From an uncultured Eubacteriales bacterium (GTDB taxonomy: Bacteria > Bacillota > Clostridia > Oscillospirales > Acutalibacteraceae): DNA of 8,049 nucleotides. Under the pieces are notes generated by a model that was not told the DNA's origin, searched no databases, and saw nothing but the letters and a program-made list of their open reading frames with translations. Shown here in pieces: positions 1-5,728 of this stretch. Within the stretch, counting starts at the first letter, position 1. Every line of letters starts with the position of its first letter. A program made the translations under genes and the position numbers. The stretch covers positions 1-8,049 of the forward strand of contig ONPH01000066.1 of NCBI GenBank assembly GCA_900319655.1. Direction: 5' to 3'.

Positions 1-394
1 ATTCGATGATTTTTTCTTCAATTTCCTTAATATAATCGTCCTCAAGACCGAGAATATAGCCTTTGAGGTAGATGTTTTCCCTGCCGGTCATCTCCATTGA
101 GAAGCCTGCGGTAAGCTCGAGCAGAGCGGCAACCTTGCCGTCTACAAAAATCTCGCCCTCGTCGGGGAAGGCAACGCCTGTAATCATCTTGAGCAGGGTG
201 GATTTACCCGCGCCGTTGTCGCCGACAATACCAACGGACTCGCCGCGCTTAATCTCAAACGAAACGTCATTTAACGCGCGGTTTGTTTTGGGATTTCTCG
301 GCTTAATGAACAGCGCCTTAAACCTCGCCTGGTCGTTTTTATATAGGATATATGTTTTTGAAACGTTTTTAAAACGAATAATAGTATCTGACAT
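1..394 (-). CDS. ABC exporter ATP-binding subunit (Wzt/TagH type), 3' end outside window
   Basis: This is the N-terminal 131 residues of an ABC ATPase; the gene runs off the left edge. It should sit on the cytoplasmic face and hydrolyse ATP to drive export of a lipid-linked glycan or teichoic-acid polymer. Visible motifs are an N-terminal RFKNVSKTY strand, a Walker A GDNGAGKS at residues 58-65, and AALLELTAGF followed by MTGRENIYLKG at about 89-112. That last block is characteristic of the polysaccharide and teichoic-acid export ATPases (Wzt, TagH, RfbE) and separates them from ordinary importers. The ATG at 394 has a GGAGG ribosome binding site 8 nt upstream (403-407). Only 15 nt separate it from the stop of the permease gene, so the two form an operon. 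The signature motif, Walker B and any C-terminal glycan-binding domain lie beyond the window, so the substrate cannot be told. Confidence 0.93.
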   Translation of the reverse strand, partial: MSDTIIRFKNVSKTYILYKNDQARFKALFIKPRNPKTNRALNDVSFEIKRGESVGIVGDNGAGKSTLLKMITGVAFPDEGEIFVDGKVAALLELTAGFSMEMTGRENIYLKGYILGLEDDYIKEIEEKIIE

Positions 395-409
395 CAATTG
401 CGCCTCCAA

Positions 410-1249
410 TCAGAGCACGTCGGGAAGTTTTTTTCTGAGTCTGTTGTAGTTGTAAATTCCGAGCAGGAACACTACTACAAACTCAACCATAAAGATAACA
501 AATTCCGTCTTGTACTCAAAGAACCACCTGTTGTAGATGAAGCAGTTGCGGTATCCGTTCGCAAAGAAGTTAATCGGGTTAACGAGCATAGCGTACTTTA
601 AGAAGCCCTTGAAGCTGTAGGAATCGTACATAATTCCCGACAGCCAGAAAATACCCGACATAACCGATACGATAAGGCTTTCAAAGTCCTTGCTGAACGC
701 CGCCATTGGCGCGGTTGACCACGAAAGAGCCAAAAAGAACATAAACATCAGCGGACAGTACAGGAAAAATTGCAAATCATAAACGCTCACAGGCGGCAAA
801 CCGCCTGCAACACGGTGAAATACAACATAGCCGTACATAATTATCGCGAGGAAAAGGTGAACGTACAGTCTTGAAAGTCCCGTGTATGTAAGGATTGTCG
901 ATACAGGGAACTTAACCTTTGTGATAAACTGCCTGTTGGTTCTCAGCGTTTTTGACCCCTGAACAATGCTGTCCTGAATGAAGAACCACGGAATGATTCC
1001 TATAAACATAAATGTAAAGAAGTCGATTGAAAACGACTCGGGACCGCCGAGGTTAACGCCGACGTCTCTGAGCTTTTTAATACCCACCGAGAAAGCGAAC
1101 CAGTAAACAAATACGGTAAACGCAGGCTTTACAACCGCCCAAAGCGGTCCGATTACAGCGCCCTTGTAGGTTTTAATGAGCTCGTTTTTTGACAAAAGCA
1201 TAATCTGCTTGCCAAAGCCCTTGTGTTCGTTAAGTATTGACGTAAACAA
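410..1249 (-). CDS. ABC-2 type polysaccharide/teichoic-acid export permease (Wzm/TagG type)
   Basis: A 279-residue integral membrane protein of normal length for this family. After about 30 cytoplasmic residues comes the family hallmark KNELIKTYKGAVIGPLWAVV, which leads into the first membrane segment. Further hydrophobic segments lie near residues 76-95, 117-145, 160-180, 190-210 and 245-270, consistent with the six-helix ABC2 permease fold. It would form the channel that the ATPase encoded just downstream energises, moving an undecaprenyl-linked polymer across the membrane. The best start is TTG at 1249, preceded by a weak AGGACGG about 7 nt away. An in-frame stop lies 24 nt further upstream and no ATG or GTG is available between them. 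I see no convincing promoter in the roughly 100 bp between this start and the divergent rpsF promoter. Whether it exports teichoic acid or a capsule-like glycan cannot be judged here. Confidence 0.92.
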   Translation of the reverse strand: MFTSILNEHKGFGKQIMLLSKNELIKTYKGAVIGPLWAVVKPAFTVFVYWFAFSVGIKKLRDVGVNLGGPESFSIDFFTFMFIGIIPWFFIQDSIVQGSKTLRTNRQFITKVKFPVSTILTYTGLSRLYVHLFLAIIMYGYVVFHRVAGGLPPVSVYDLQFFLYCPLMFMFFLALSWSTAPMAAFSKDFESLIVSVMSGIFWLSGIMYDSYSFKGFLKYAMLVNPINFFANGYRNCFIYNRWFFEYKTEFVIFMVEFVVVFLLGIYNYNRLRKKLPDVL

Positions 1250-1346
1250 AATAACACCGTCCTGTCTTTTTCATAAACTATTTCATAGAATTTTTTGAAA
1301 TTTCTGATTTATCAGCCACAAAGCTCATTAAAATTGTGAAAAAGAG

Positions 1347-1374
1347 TTGACAAAGGGCTTTTTTGTGTTATAAT
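1347..1374 (+). promoter_or_regulatory. Sigma-A promoter of the rpsF-ssb-rpsR operon
   Basis: A perfect -35 TTGACA (1347-1352) and a perfect -10 TATAAT (1369-1374) are separated by 16 bp. TG at 1366-1367 gives an extended -10. Transcription should begin around 1380-1382, giving a leader of roughly 65 nt before rpsF. Confidence 0.9.
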
Positions 1375-1380
1375 ATATCT

Positions 1381-1436
1381 GTCGCTCTATGCGACAAATC
1401 CTTGCGGAGAAATCCGCCATAATGTCCAGAAGGAGG
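1381..1436 (+). promoter_or_regulatory. Structured rpsF leader, candidate S6:S18 autoregulatory element
   Basis: The leader can form two hairpins. GTCGC/GCGAC (1381-1385 with 1391-1395) has a 5-nt loop. GCGGA/TCCGC (1404-1408 with 1413-1417) is closed by a GAAA tetraloop. In addition TCCTT (1399-1403) can pair with AAGGA (1430-1434), which is the first half of the rpsF Shine-Dalgarno sequence. This would leave a 12-nt bulge (1418-1429) on the 3' side. rpsF leaders that bind the S6:S18 complex are known in many bacteria. The placement and a stem-bulge-hairpin that touches the ribosome binding site fit that idea. The known motif carries an unpaired CCG, whereas here the CCG is inside the hairpin in my fold, so the assignment is tentative. 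Confidence 0.4.
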
Positions 1437-1445
1437 TGCAAAGTG

Positions 1446-1742
1446 ATGGCAGTAACAGCAAATTACGAGACCGTAATGATTATCTCAATGAAGCAGGGCG
1501 AAGAGGGCATCCAGGCTCTTATCGAAAGATTTAAGAAGCTCATTGAGGAGCGTGCCACTTTGAAGAATGTTGACGAGTGGGGCAAGAGAAAGCTTGCTTA
1601 CCTTATCAACAAGGAAAGTGAAGGCTACTACGTTCTCTTTGATTTTGAATCAACTGCTGAGTTCCCCGCGGAGCTTGACCGTCGTTTCAGAATTACCGAA
1701 GGCGTTATCCGTTCACTCATCATTAAAAAAGAAGAAGACTAA
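1446..1742 (+). CDS. rpsF: 30S ribosomal protein S6
   Basis: A 98-residue protein of normal S6 length. It begins MAVTANYETVMIIS and contains the conserved block NVDEWGKRKLAYLINKESEG near residues 42-61, then the RRFRITEGVIRSLI helix near the end. S6 binds the central domain of 16S rRNA together with S18, which is encoded two genes downstream. The ATG at 1446 is chosen because AGGAGG (1431-1436) lies 9 nt upstream. A longer reading frame opening at 1389 would begin inside the leader and has no ribosome binding site; GTG at 1443 is a less likely alternative. It is the first gene of the rpsF-ssb-rpsR operon, with 71 nt before ssb. Confidence 0.97.
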   Translation: MAVTANYETVMIISMKQGEEGIQALIERFKKLIEERATLKNVDEWGKRKLAYLINKESEGYYVLFDFESTAEFPAELDRRFRITEGVIRSLIIKKEED

Positions 1743-1813
1743 GCGAATACGAACATTGTAGGATGAATGTAAACGCATTTGTCCGAATTACGAATGACGA
1801 AAGGAAAAAAGTT

Positions 1814-2305
1814 ATGTTAAACCGTGTAATTTTAATGGGACGTCTGGTATCGGATCCCGAACTCAAAACAACTCCCAACGGAGTAAGCGTTACAAATTTC
1901 AGAATTGCAGTTGACCGCAGCTATGTTAGAAGCGGCGAGGAGCGCAAGGCTGATTTTATCGACATCGTTTGCTGGAGACAGCAAGCTGAGTTTGTTTGCC
2001 GTTACTTCGGCAAGGGCGCTATGATTGCGATTGAGGGACAGCTTCAGACAAGAACATACCAGGCTAAGGACGGCACAAACCGCTATGTTGTAGAGGTTGT
2101 AGCCGACAACGTATCCTTTACAGGCGAGAAAAGGGACAACTCAGGTTACGGCAATCAGTCGTACGGAAACCAGTATTCTCAGCCTCAGCAGTACAGCCAG
2201 CCCCGTCAGTATCAGGAGCCTGCTCCTCAGGCAGCGCCTTCATACGAGAGCGGCTCGAACGCTGATTTTCAGGATATGCCGCTTGATGACGATTTGCCGT
2301 TCTGA
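1814..2305 (+). CDS. ssb: Single-stranded DNA-binding protein
   Basis: A 163-residue SSB. Residues 1 to about 105 form the OB-fold, starting MLNRVILMGRLVSDPEL, with typical features FRIAVDRSY, DFIDIVCW and FGKGAMIAIEGQLQTRTY. Next comes a flexible Gly/Gln/Tyr/Pro-rich linker with degenerate YGNQ and YSQP repeats (about 115-145). The acidic tip ends DDDLPF, the peptide by which SSB recruits replication and repair partners. It coats single-stranded DNA as a tetramer. The frame is open from an ATG at 1763, but the start at 1814 is preferred: it has AAGGA (1801-1805) 8 nt upstream and matches the usual SSB N-terminus exactly. Its place between S6 and S18 genes is conserved in many bacteria. Confidence 0.97.
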   Translation: MLNRVILMGRLVSDPELKTTPNGVSVTNFRIAVDRSYVRSGEERKADFIDIVCWRQQAEFVCRYFGKGAMIAIEGQLQTRTYQAKDGTNRYVVEVVADNVSFTGEKRDNSGYGNQSYGNQYSQPQQYSQPRQYQEPAPQAAPSYESGSNADFQDMPLDDDLPF

Positions 2306-2393
2306 TTGCAAACCGTCAAAGCGTGATGCGTTAACGTAACAAAATTTTGAACTTAACCAATTCACATAATTCTCAACGAAAGGAGAACTAAAG

Positions 2394-2630
2394 ATGGCTG
2401 AAAGACCTAACAGAGGCAGAAAAGGCCGCAAGAAAGTTTGCGCTTTCTGTGTTGACAAGGTAGAGCATATCGACTACAAGGATGTTAACCGCATTCGCCG
2501 TTACCTGTCCGAGAGAGGAAAAATTCTTCCCCGTCGTGTAACAGGCACCTGCGCAAGACATCAGCGTGACCTCACAACTTCAATCAAGCGTGCGCGTCAC
2601 CTCGCACTGCTCCCTTACTCAGCAGACTAA
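2394..2630 (+). CDS. rpsR: 30S ribosomal protein S18 (cysteine-containing form)
   Basis: A 78-residue S18 of ordinary length with a basic N-terminus (RGRKGRKK) and the family core [19 protein letters not shown] and [22 protein letters not shown]. Cys16, Cys19, Cys53 and His56 are arranged as a CxxC plus CxxH set, the zinc-binding C+ form found in many Firmicutes rather than the cysteine-free form. It binds the 30S platform as a partner of S6. AGGAG (2381-2385) lies 8 nt before the ATG. It is the last gene of the operon, and a strong intrinsic terminator begins 10 nt after the stop. Confidence 0.97.
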   Translation: MAERPNRGRKGRKKVCAFCVDKVEHIDYKDVNRIRRYLSERGKILPRRVTGTCARHQRDLTTSIKRARHLALLPYSAD

Positions 2631-2640
2631 TTTATAAATC

Positions 2641-2672
2641 AAACCGCTTTGCTTTTGCAGGGCGGTTTTTTT
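2641..2672 (+). terminator. Intrinsic terminator of the rpsF-ssb-rpsR operon
   Basis: AAACCGC (2641-2647) pairs with GCGGTTT (2662-2668). The stem continues inward through two T-G wobbles and TGC/GCA to a TTTT loop, giving 12 bp in all. A run of seven T residues (2666-2672) follows the G+C part. Confidence 0.93.
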
Positions 2673-2674
2673 AG

Positions 2675-2736
2675 CCTCCCCCAACGCGTAAGCTTTGGGG
2701 GAGGTGTCATTTTGCATAGCAAAATGACGGAGGGGG
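2675..2736. repeat. Two-hairpin intergenic repeat-like element
   Basis: Two adjacent perfect inverted repeats lie just after the terminator. The first is CCTCCCCCAA (2675-2684) with TTGGGGGAGG (2695-2704). The second is GTCATTTTGC (2706-2715) with GCAAAATGAC (2719-2728) around a 3-nt loop. A purine run GGAGGGGG (2729-2736) follows. No coding frame fits. The pattern of C-rich/G-rich hairpin, GTGTCA-type hairpin and GGAGGG tail resembles short intergenic repeats I recall from many clostridial genomes; copy number cannot be seen from one window. Confidence 0.6.
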
Positions 2737-2799
2737 CGGAGTTTGTGTTAATGCGAGTTAAATTTAGAAATTAAATCGTAATAATAATTTGTATCTATG

Positions 2800-2828
2800 T
2801 TGACAAATACCCTGTGGGGGTATATAAT
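2800..2828 (+). promoter_or_regulatory. Sigma-A promoter of the csoR-copA operon
   Basis: A perfect -35 TTGACA (2800-2805) and a perfect -10 TATAAT (2823-2828) are spaced by 17 bp. Transcription would start near 2835. A putative CsoR operator fills most of the spacer and touches the -10, so bound repressor would block RNA polymerase. Confidence 0.9.
2807..2823. promoter_or_regulatory. Putative CsoR operator 1 (promoter spacer)
   Basis: A 17-bp inverted repeat, ATACCC - 5 nt - GGGTAT, lies between the -35 and the -10. It fits the TACCC/GGGTA type of pseudo-palindrome bound by CsoR-family repressors and lies directly upstream of a csoR gene. Confidence 0.8.
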
Positions 2829-2838
2829 AAAGCTGAAA

Positions 2839-2855
2839 ATACCTATAGGGGGTAT
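2839..2855. promoter_or_regulatory. Putative CsoR operator 2 (overlaps the csoR ribosome binding site)
   Basis: A second 17-bp inverted repeat, ATACC - 7 nt - GGTAT, is identical to operator 1 at 13 of 17 positions. Its centre (2847) is 32 bp from that of operator 1 (2815), about three helical turns. Its AGGGGG (2847-2852) is also the best ribosome binding site for the csoR GTG start at 2860. Confidence 0.7.
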
Positions 2856-2859
2856 ATTT

Positions 2860-3171
2860 GTGGAAGAAAAGAAAACCGAAGTCTGCGCTTGTCACAAGAC
2901 CAAAAAGCGCGACGAAGCTGAGTATAAAAAGCTTGTTAACCGCCTTAACCGCATCGAGGGGCAAATCCGCGGAATTAAGCGTATGCTTGAAAACGACGCC
3001 TACTGTCCCGATATACTCGTTCAGGCTGCCGCGGTCAACGCTGCGATAAACTCTTTTAACAAAGAGCTGCTTTCAAGTCATATTCACACCTGCGTTGCGG
3101 ATGATATAAGAGAGGGCAAGGACGAGGTTATCGACGAGCTTATGGACACTTTGCAAAAGCTTATGAGGTGA
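2860..3171 (+). CDS. csoR: Copper-sensing transcriptional repressor CsoR
   Basis: A 103-residue all-helical DUF156-family regulator. The helix RLNRIEGQIRGIKRMLE (residues 28-44) is the family signature. The Cu(I) ligands Cys49, His74 and Cys78 keep the exact spacing (+25, +4) of the C-H-C set described for Mycobacterium CsoR. In the absence of copper it should bind the two inverted repeats upstream and repress its own operon; Cu(I) releases it. The start is GTG at 2860: AGGGGG sits 7 nt upstream, and an ATG at 2797 in the same frame would lie upstream of the transcription start. An extra CACH cluster at residues 9-12 lies in the N-terminal tail. The stop is 4 nt before copA, so the two genes are probably translationally coupled. 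Confidence 0.94.
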   Translation: MEEKKTEVCACHKTKKRDEAEYKKLVNRLNRIEGQIRGIKRMLENDAYCPDILVQAAAVNAAINSFNKELLSSHIHTCVADDIREGKDEVIDELMDTLQKLMR

Positions 3172-3175
3172 TTTG

Positions 3176-5674
3176 ATGAGACAATTTGACGTTGGCGGAA
3201 TGAGCTGCGCCGCGTGCTCCGCGAGGGTTGAGAAGGCGGTGTCGTCGCTCGACGGCGTAAGCTCCTGCTCGGTCAGCCTGCTGACAAACTCAATGGGAGT
3301 CGAGGGCAGCGCGGATTCCGCCGAGATAATAAAGGCGGTTGAAAACGCCGGTTACACCGCCGCCGAAAAGGGAAAAGAAAATAAAACCGCTCAGCCGAAC
3401 GCGGATTCTTTGAAGGACACCGAAAGTCCGAAAATCCTAAAGCGCCTTGTCGCTTCAATCGGATTTTTGCTCGTGTTGATGTACTTTTCAATGGGGCATA
3501 TGATGTTCGGCTTTCCGCTGCCGAAGTTTTTTGACGGCAACTGCGTAGGGGTAGCGCTTGTTCAATTACTGCTCGCCGCGATAGTTATGGTGATTAATCA
3601 AAAGTTTTTCATCAGCGGCTTTAAGGGAGTAATCCACCGCGCTCCGAATATGGACACGCTCGTTGCTCTCGGCTCGGCAACATCGTTTGTTTACAGCACG
3701 GTCAATCTGTTTTTGATGACCTCCGCGCAGGCGGCAGGGGATTTTGCTGGGGCTATGGCGTATATGCACGACCTGTACTTTGAATCTGCCGCGATGATTT
3801 TAACGCTAATCACCGTCGGCAAGCTCCTTGAAGCAAAGTCGAAGGGCAGGACGACCGACGCGCTGAAAAGCCTGATGAACCTCTCACCGAAAACCGCGAC
3901 CTTGCTGATTGACGGCAAGGAAAAGACCGTCCCGATAGAGCAGGTCAAAAGGGGAGATACCTTTGTTGTCCGCCCGGGAGAGAGCATACCCGTAGACGGT
4001 ATCGTGCTCGAAGGTGCGACGGCGGTTGACGAATCTGCCCTGACAGGCGAAAGCGTGCCTGTCGATAAGGAGAAGGGCAGTCAGGTTTCCGCCGCGACAA
4101 TCAACCGTTCGGGTTATATAAAGTGCGAGGCTATGCGCGTCGGAGAGGACACCACGCTGGCGCAGATTATTAAGACCGTCAGCGACGCCGCGGCTACAAA
4201 AGCACCAATCGCGAAAATTGCCGACAAGGTTTCGGGTGTGTTCGTGCCCGTGGTAATCGGAATCGCGATAATTACCTTTGCTATTTGGATGATAATCGGA
4301 GCGCCTGTCGGAGACGCTACCGCAAGGGCGGTTTCGGTTCTCGTAATCAGTTGTCCGTGTGCGCTCGGACTGGCAACTCCCGTCGCGATAATGGTCGGAA
4401 GCGGAGTCGGCGCAAAGCATGGAATTTTGTTCAAAACCGCCGAATCGCTCGAGGAAACGGGCAAGCTTAAAACAATCGTCCTCGACAAAACAGGCACGGT
4501 CACAAGCGGCGAGCCTGTTGTCACCGACATAAAACCGAACGGAATTTCCGAAAACGAGTTTTTATCCCTCGCGTATTCGCTTGAAAAAATGAGTGAGCAT
4601 CCGCTCTCAAAGGCGGTTAATCTCTACGCTCAGGAAAATAATATTAACAGCGCCGCGGTCAGCGCGTTCAAAAACCTGCCCGGAAGCGGACTGTATGCAG
4701 AGCTTGACGGCGAACCGCTCCGCGGAGGAAATCTCGGCTATATAGGCGGGTTTTGTGATATCTCAGACGAATTCAAAGTCGTTGCGGATAACCTCGCAAA
4801 CGAGGGAAAAACACCGCTATATTTCTCTAAAGGAAATAAACTTCTCGGCATAATCGCTGTAGCAGATGTTATTAAGCCCGACAGCAAACAGGCTGTAAGC
4901 CTTTTGAAATCTCAGGGAATGAAGGTTGTAATGCTCACGGGCGACAACCAAAGGACAGCCTCGGCAATCGCTAAGCAGGCAGGCATAGACGAGGTTATCG
5001 CAGGCGTTCTGCCGGACGAAAAGGAGAGCGTAATCAAAAAGCTCAGCGCTCAGGGCAAAACCGCGATGGTCGGTGACGGCATTAACGACGCGCCTGCCCT
5101 GACCTCTGCCGACATCGGAATTGCAATCGGCGCAGGTACGGACGTAGCTATCGACGCCGCGGACGTAGTGCTGATGAACAGCTCGCTTATAGGCGTGCCG
5201 AACGCTGTTAAACTCGGCAGAGCCGTGCTCAGGAATATCCGCCAAAACCTGTTTTGGGCGTTCATCTACAATATAATCGGAATACCCCTCGCCGCCGGAG
5301 CGTTTATCTCAATCCTCGGCTGGAGTATGAACCCGATGTTCGGCGCGGCGGCAATGAGCCTTTCGAGCTTCTGCGTAGTAACAAACGCGCTCAGACTGAA
5401 CTTTGTAAAACTTACTGAAATAAAATCAGATAAACCAATAAAAACCGAAACAATCAAGGAGGAAAAGAAAATGGCAACAACATTAAAAATCGAGGGAATG
5501 ATGTGCCCCCACTGCGAGGCAAGGGTAAAATCCGCGCTCGAATCACTTGCGGAGGTTGACTCTGCCGACGTAAGCCACGAAAAAGGCACTGCGGTTGTTA
5601 ATCTTAACGCCGAAATTTCAGCGGATAAGCTGAAAGAAACCGTTGAAGCGCTGGGCTACAAAGTGTTGGAATAA
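3176..5674 (+). CDS. copA: Cu(I)-exporting P1B-type ATPase with N- and C-terminal HMA domains
   Basis: An 832-residue copper pump. Domains in order: N-terminal HMA (about 1-65, CAAC at 11-14); four membrane helices (about 88-220); actuator domain with TGES at 290-293; membrane helices 5 and 6 with the metal-site CPC at 393-395; phosphorylation domain with DKTGT (Asp437); nucleotide domain with His475-Pro476; GDGINDAP from 633; then two last helices with Tyr698-Asn699 and Met727xxSer730-Ser731. CPC, YN and MxxSS together define the Cu(I)-specific P1B-1 class. After the last helix a Lys/Glu-rich linker leads to a second HMA domain (766-832, CPHC at 777-780), which is unusual at this end. The ATG at 3176 has GAGGTG 5 nt upstream. 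It follows csoR by 4 nt and should be derepressed by copper. Confidence 0.96.
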   Translation: MRQFDVGGMSCAACSARVEKAVSSLDGVSSCSVSLLTNSMGVEGSADSAEIIKAVENAGYTAAEKGKENKTAQPNADSLKDTESPKILKRLVASIGFLLVLMYFSMGHMMFGFPLPKFFDGNCVGVALVQLLLAAIVMVINQKFFISGFKGVIHRAPNMDTLVALGSATSFVYSTVNLFLMTSAQAAGDFAGAMAYMHDLYFESAAMILTLITVGKLLEAKSKGRTTDALKSLMNLSPKTATLLIDGKEKTVPIEQVKRGDTFVVRPGESIPVDGIVLEGATAVDESALTGESVPVDKEKGSQVSAATINRSGYIKCEAMRVGEDTTLAQIIKTVSDAAATKAPIAKIADKVSGVFVPVVIGIAIITFAIWMIIGAPVGDATARAVSVLVISCPCALGLATPVAIMVGSGVGAKHGILFKTAESLEETGKLKTIVLDKTGTVTSGEPVVTDIKPNGISENEFLSLAYSLEKMSEHPLSKAVNLYAQENNINSAAVSAFKNLPGSGLYAELDGEPLRGGNLGYIGGFCDISDEFKVVADNLANEGKTPLYFSKGNKLLGIIAVADVIKPDSKQAVSLLKSQGMKVVMLTGDNQRTASAIAKQAGIDEVIAGVLPDEKESVIKKLSAQGKTAMVGDGINDAPALTSADIGIAIGAGTDVAIDAADVVLMNSSLIGVPNAVKLGRAVLRNIRQNLFWAFIYNIIGIPLAAGAFISILGWSMNPMFGAAAMSLSSFCVVTNALRLNFVKLTEIKSDKPIKTETIKEEKKMATTLKIEGMMCPHCEARVKSALESLAEVDSADVSHEKGTAVVNLNAEISADKLKETVEALGYKVLE
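5456..5462 (+). promoter_or_regulatory. Internal Shine-Dalgarno inside copA
   Basis: AAGGAGG lies in the copA linker and is followed after 8 nt by an in-frame ATG (5471). It is a near-perfect ribosome binding site, at least as good as that of copA itself (GAGGTG). It encodes part of a Lys-Glu-Glu-Lys-Lys stretch in the full-length protein. Confidence 0.65.
5471..5674 (+). CDS. copZ: Nested in-frame CopZ-like copper chaperone (internal start in copA)
   Basis: If translation starts at the internal ATG, the product is a free 67-residue HMA protein. It has the usual length of a CopZ chaperone, and its Cu(I)-binding GMMCPHC puts the cysteines at residues 12 and 15. The AAGGAGG at 5456-5462 with 8-nt spacing is what a separate gene would have, and the HMA fold begins immediately after this ATG with no extra residues. 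It is read in the same frame as copA, without a stop between them. Two explanations fit. Either one gene yields both a pump with a tethered chaperone and a free chaperone, or an ancestral copA-copZ pair fused by losing the copA stop and kept a relic ribosome binding site. Initiation is inferred, not seen. Confidence 0.55.
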   Translation: MATTLKIEGMMCPHCEARVKSALESLAEVDSADVSHEKGTAVVNLNAEISADKLKETVEALGYKVLE

Positions 5675-5687
5675 AATTGAATAAATC

Positions 5688-5728
5688 AAAGCGCTTCCGC
5701 CAATAATAACAGCGGAGGTGCTTTTTTT
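5688..5728 (+). terminator. Terminator of csoR-copA overlapping the M23 gene ribosome binding site
   Basis: A 13-bp stem (5688-5700 with 5712-5724, two G-U pairs, 11-nt loop) is followed by a run of T residues (5722-5728), forming a good intrinsic terminator 13 nt after the copA stop. The 3' arm contains GGAGGTG (5714-5720), the only ribosome binding site for the ATG at 5729, and the T-run ends directly at that ATG. The hairpin would therefore also hide this site in any read-through transcript. Confidence 0.85.

Noticed and set aside
72..449. 125-codon plus-strand frame
   Set aside because: It lies antisense to the ABC ATPase with its clear Walker A motif, has no ribosome binding site and shows no recognisable domain.
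1304..1315. Palindrome-like CTGAT/ATCAG between the divergent operons as an operator
   Set aside because: Only 5 bp per arm, single copy and not aligned to a promoter I can support.
1763..1813. Upstream in-frame ATG extending ssb by 17 residues
   Set aside because: No suitable ribosome binding site, and the extension is foreign to the SSB family; ATG at 1814 has AAGGA at proper spacing.
3884..4420. 178-codon minus-strand frame inside copA
   Set aside because: Low-complexity shadow of the GC-rich copA coding strand; other antisense frames at 4114-4530 and 4817-5245 are rejected for the same reason.
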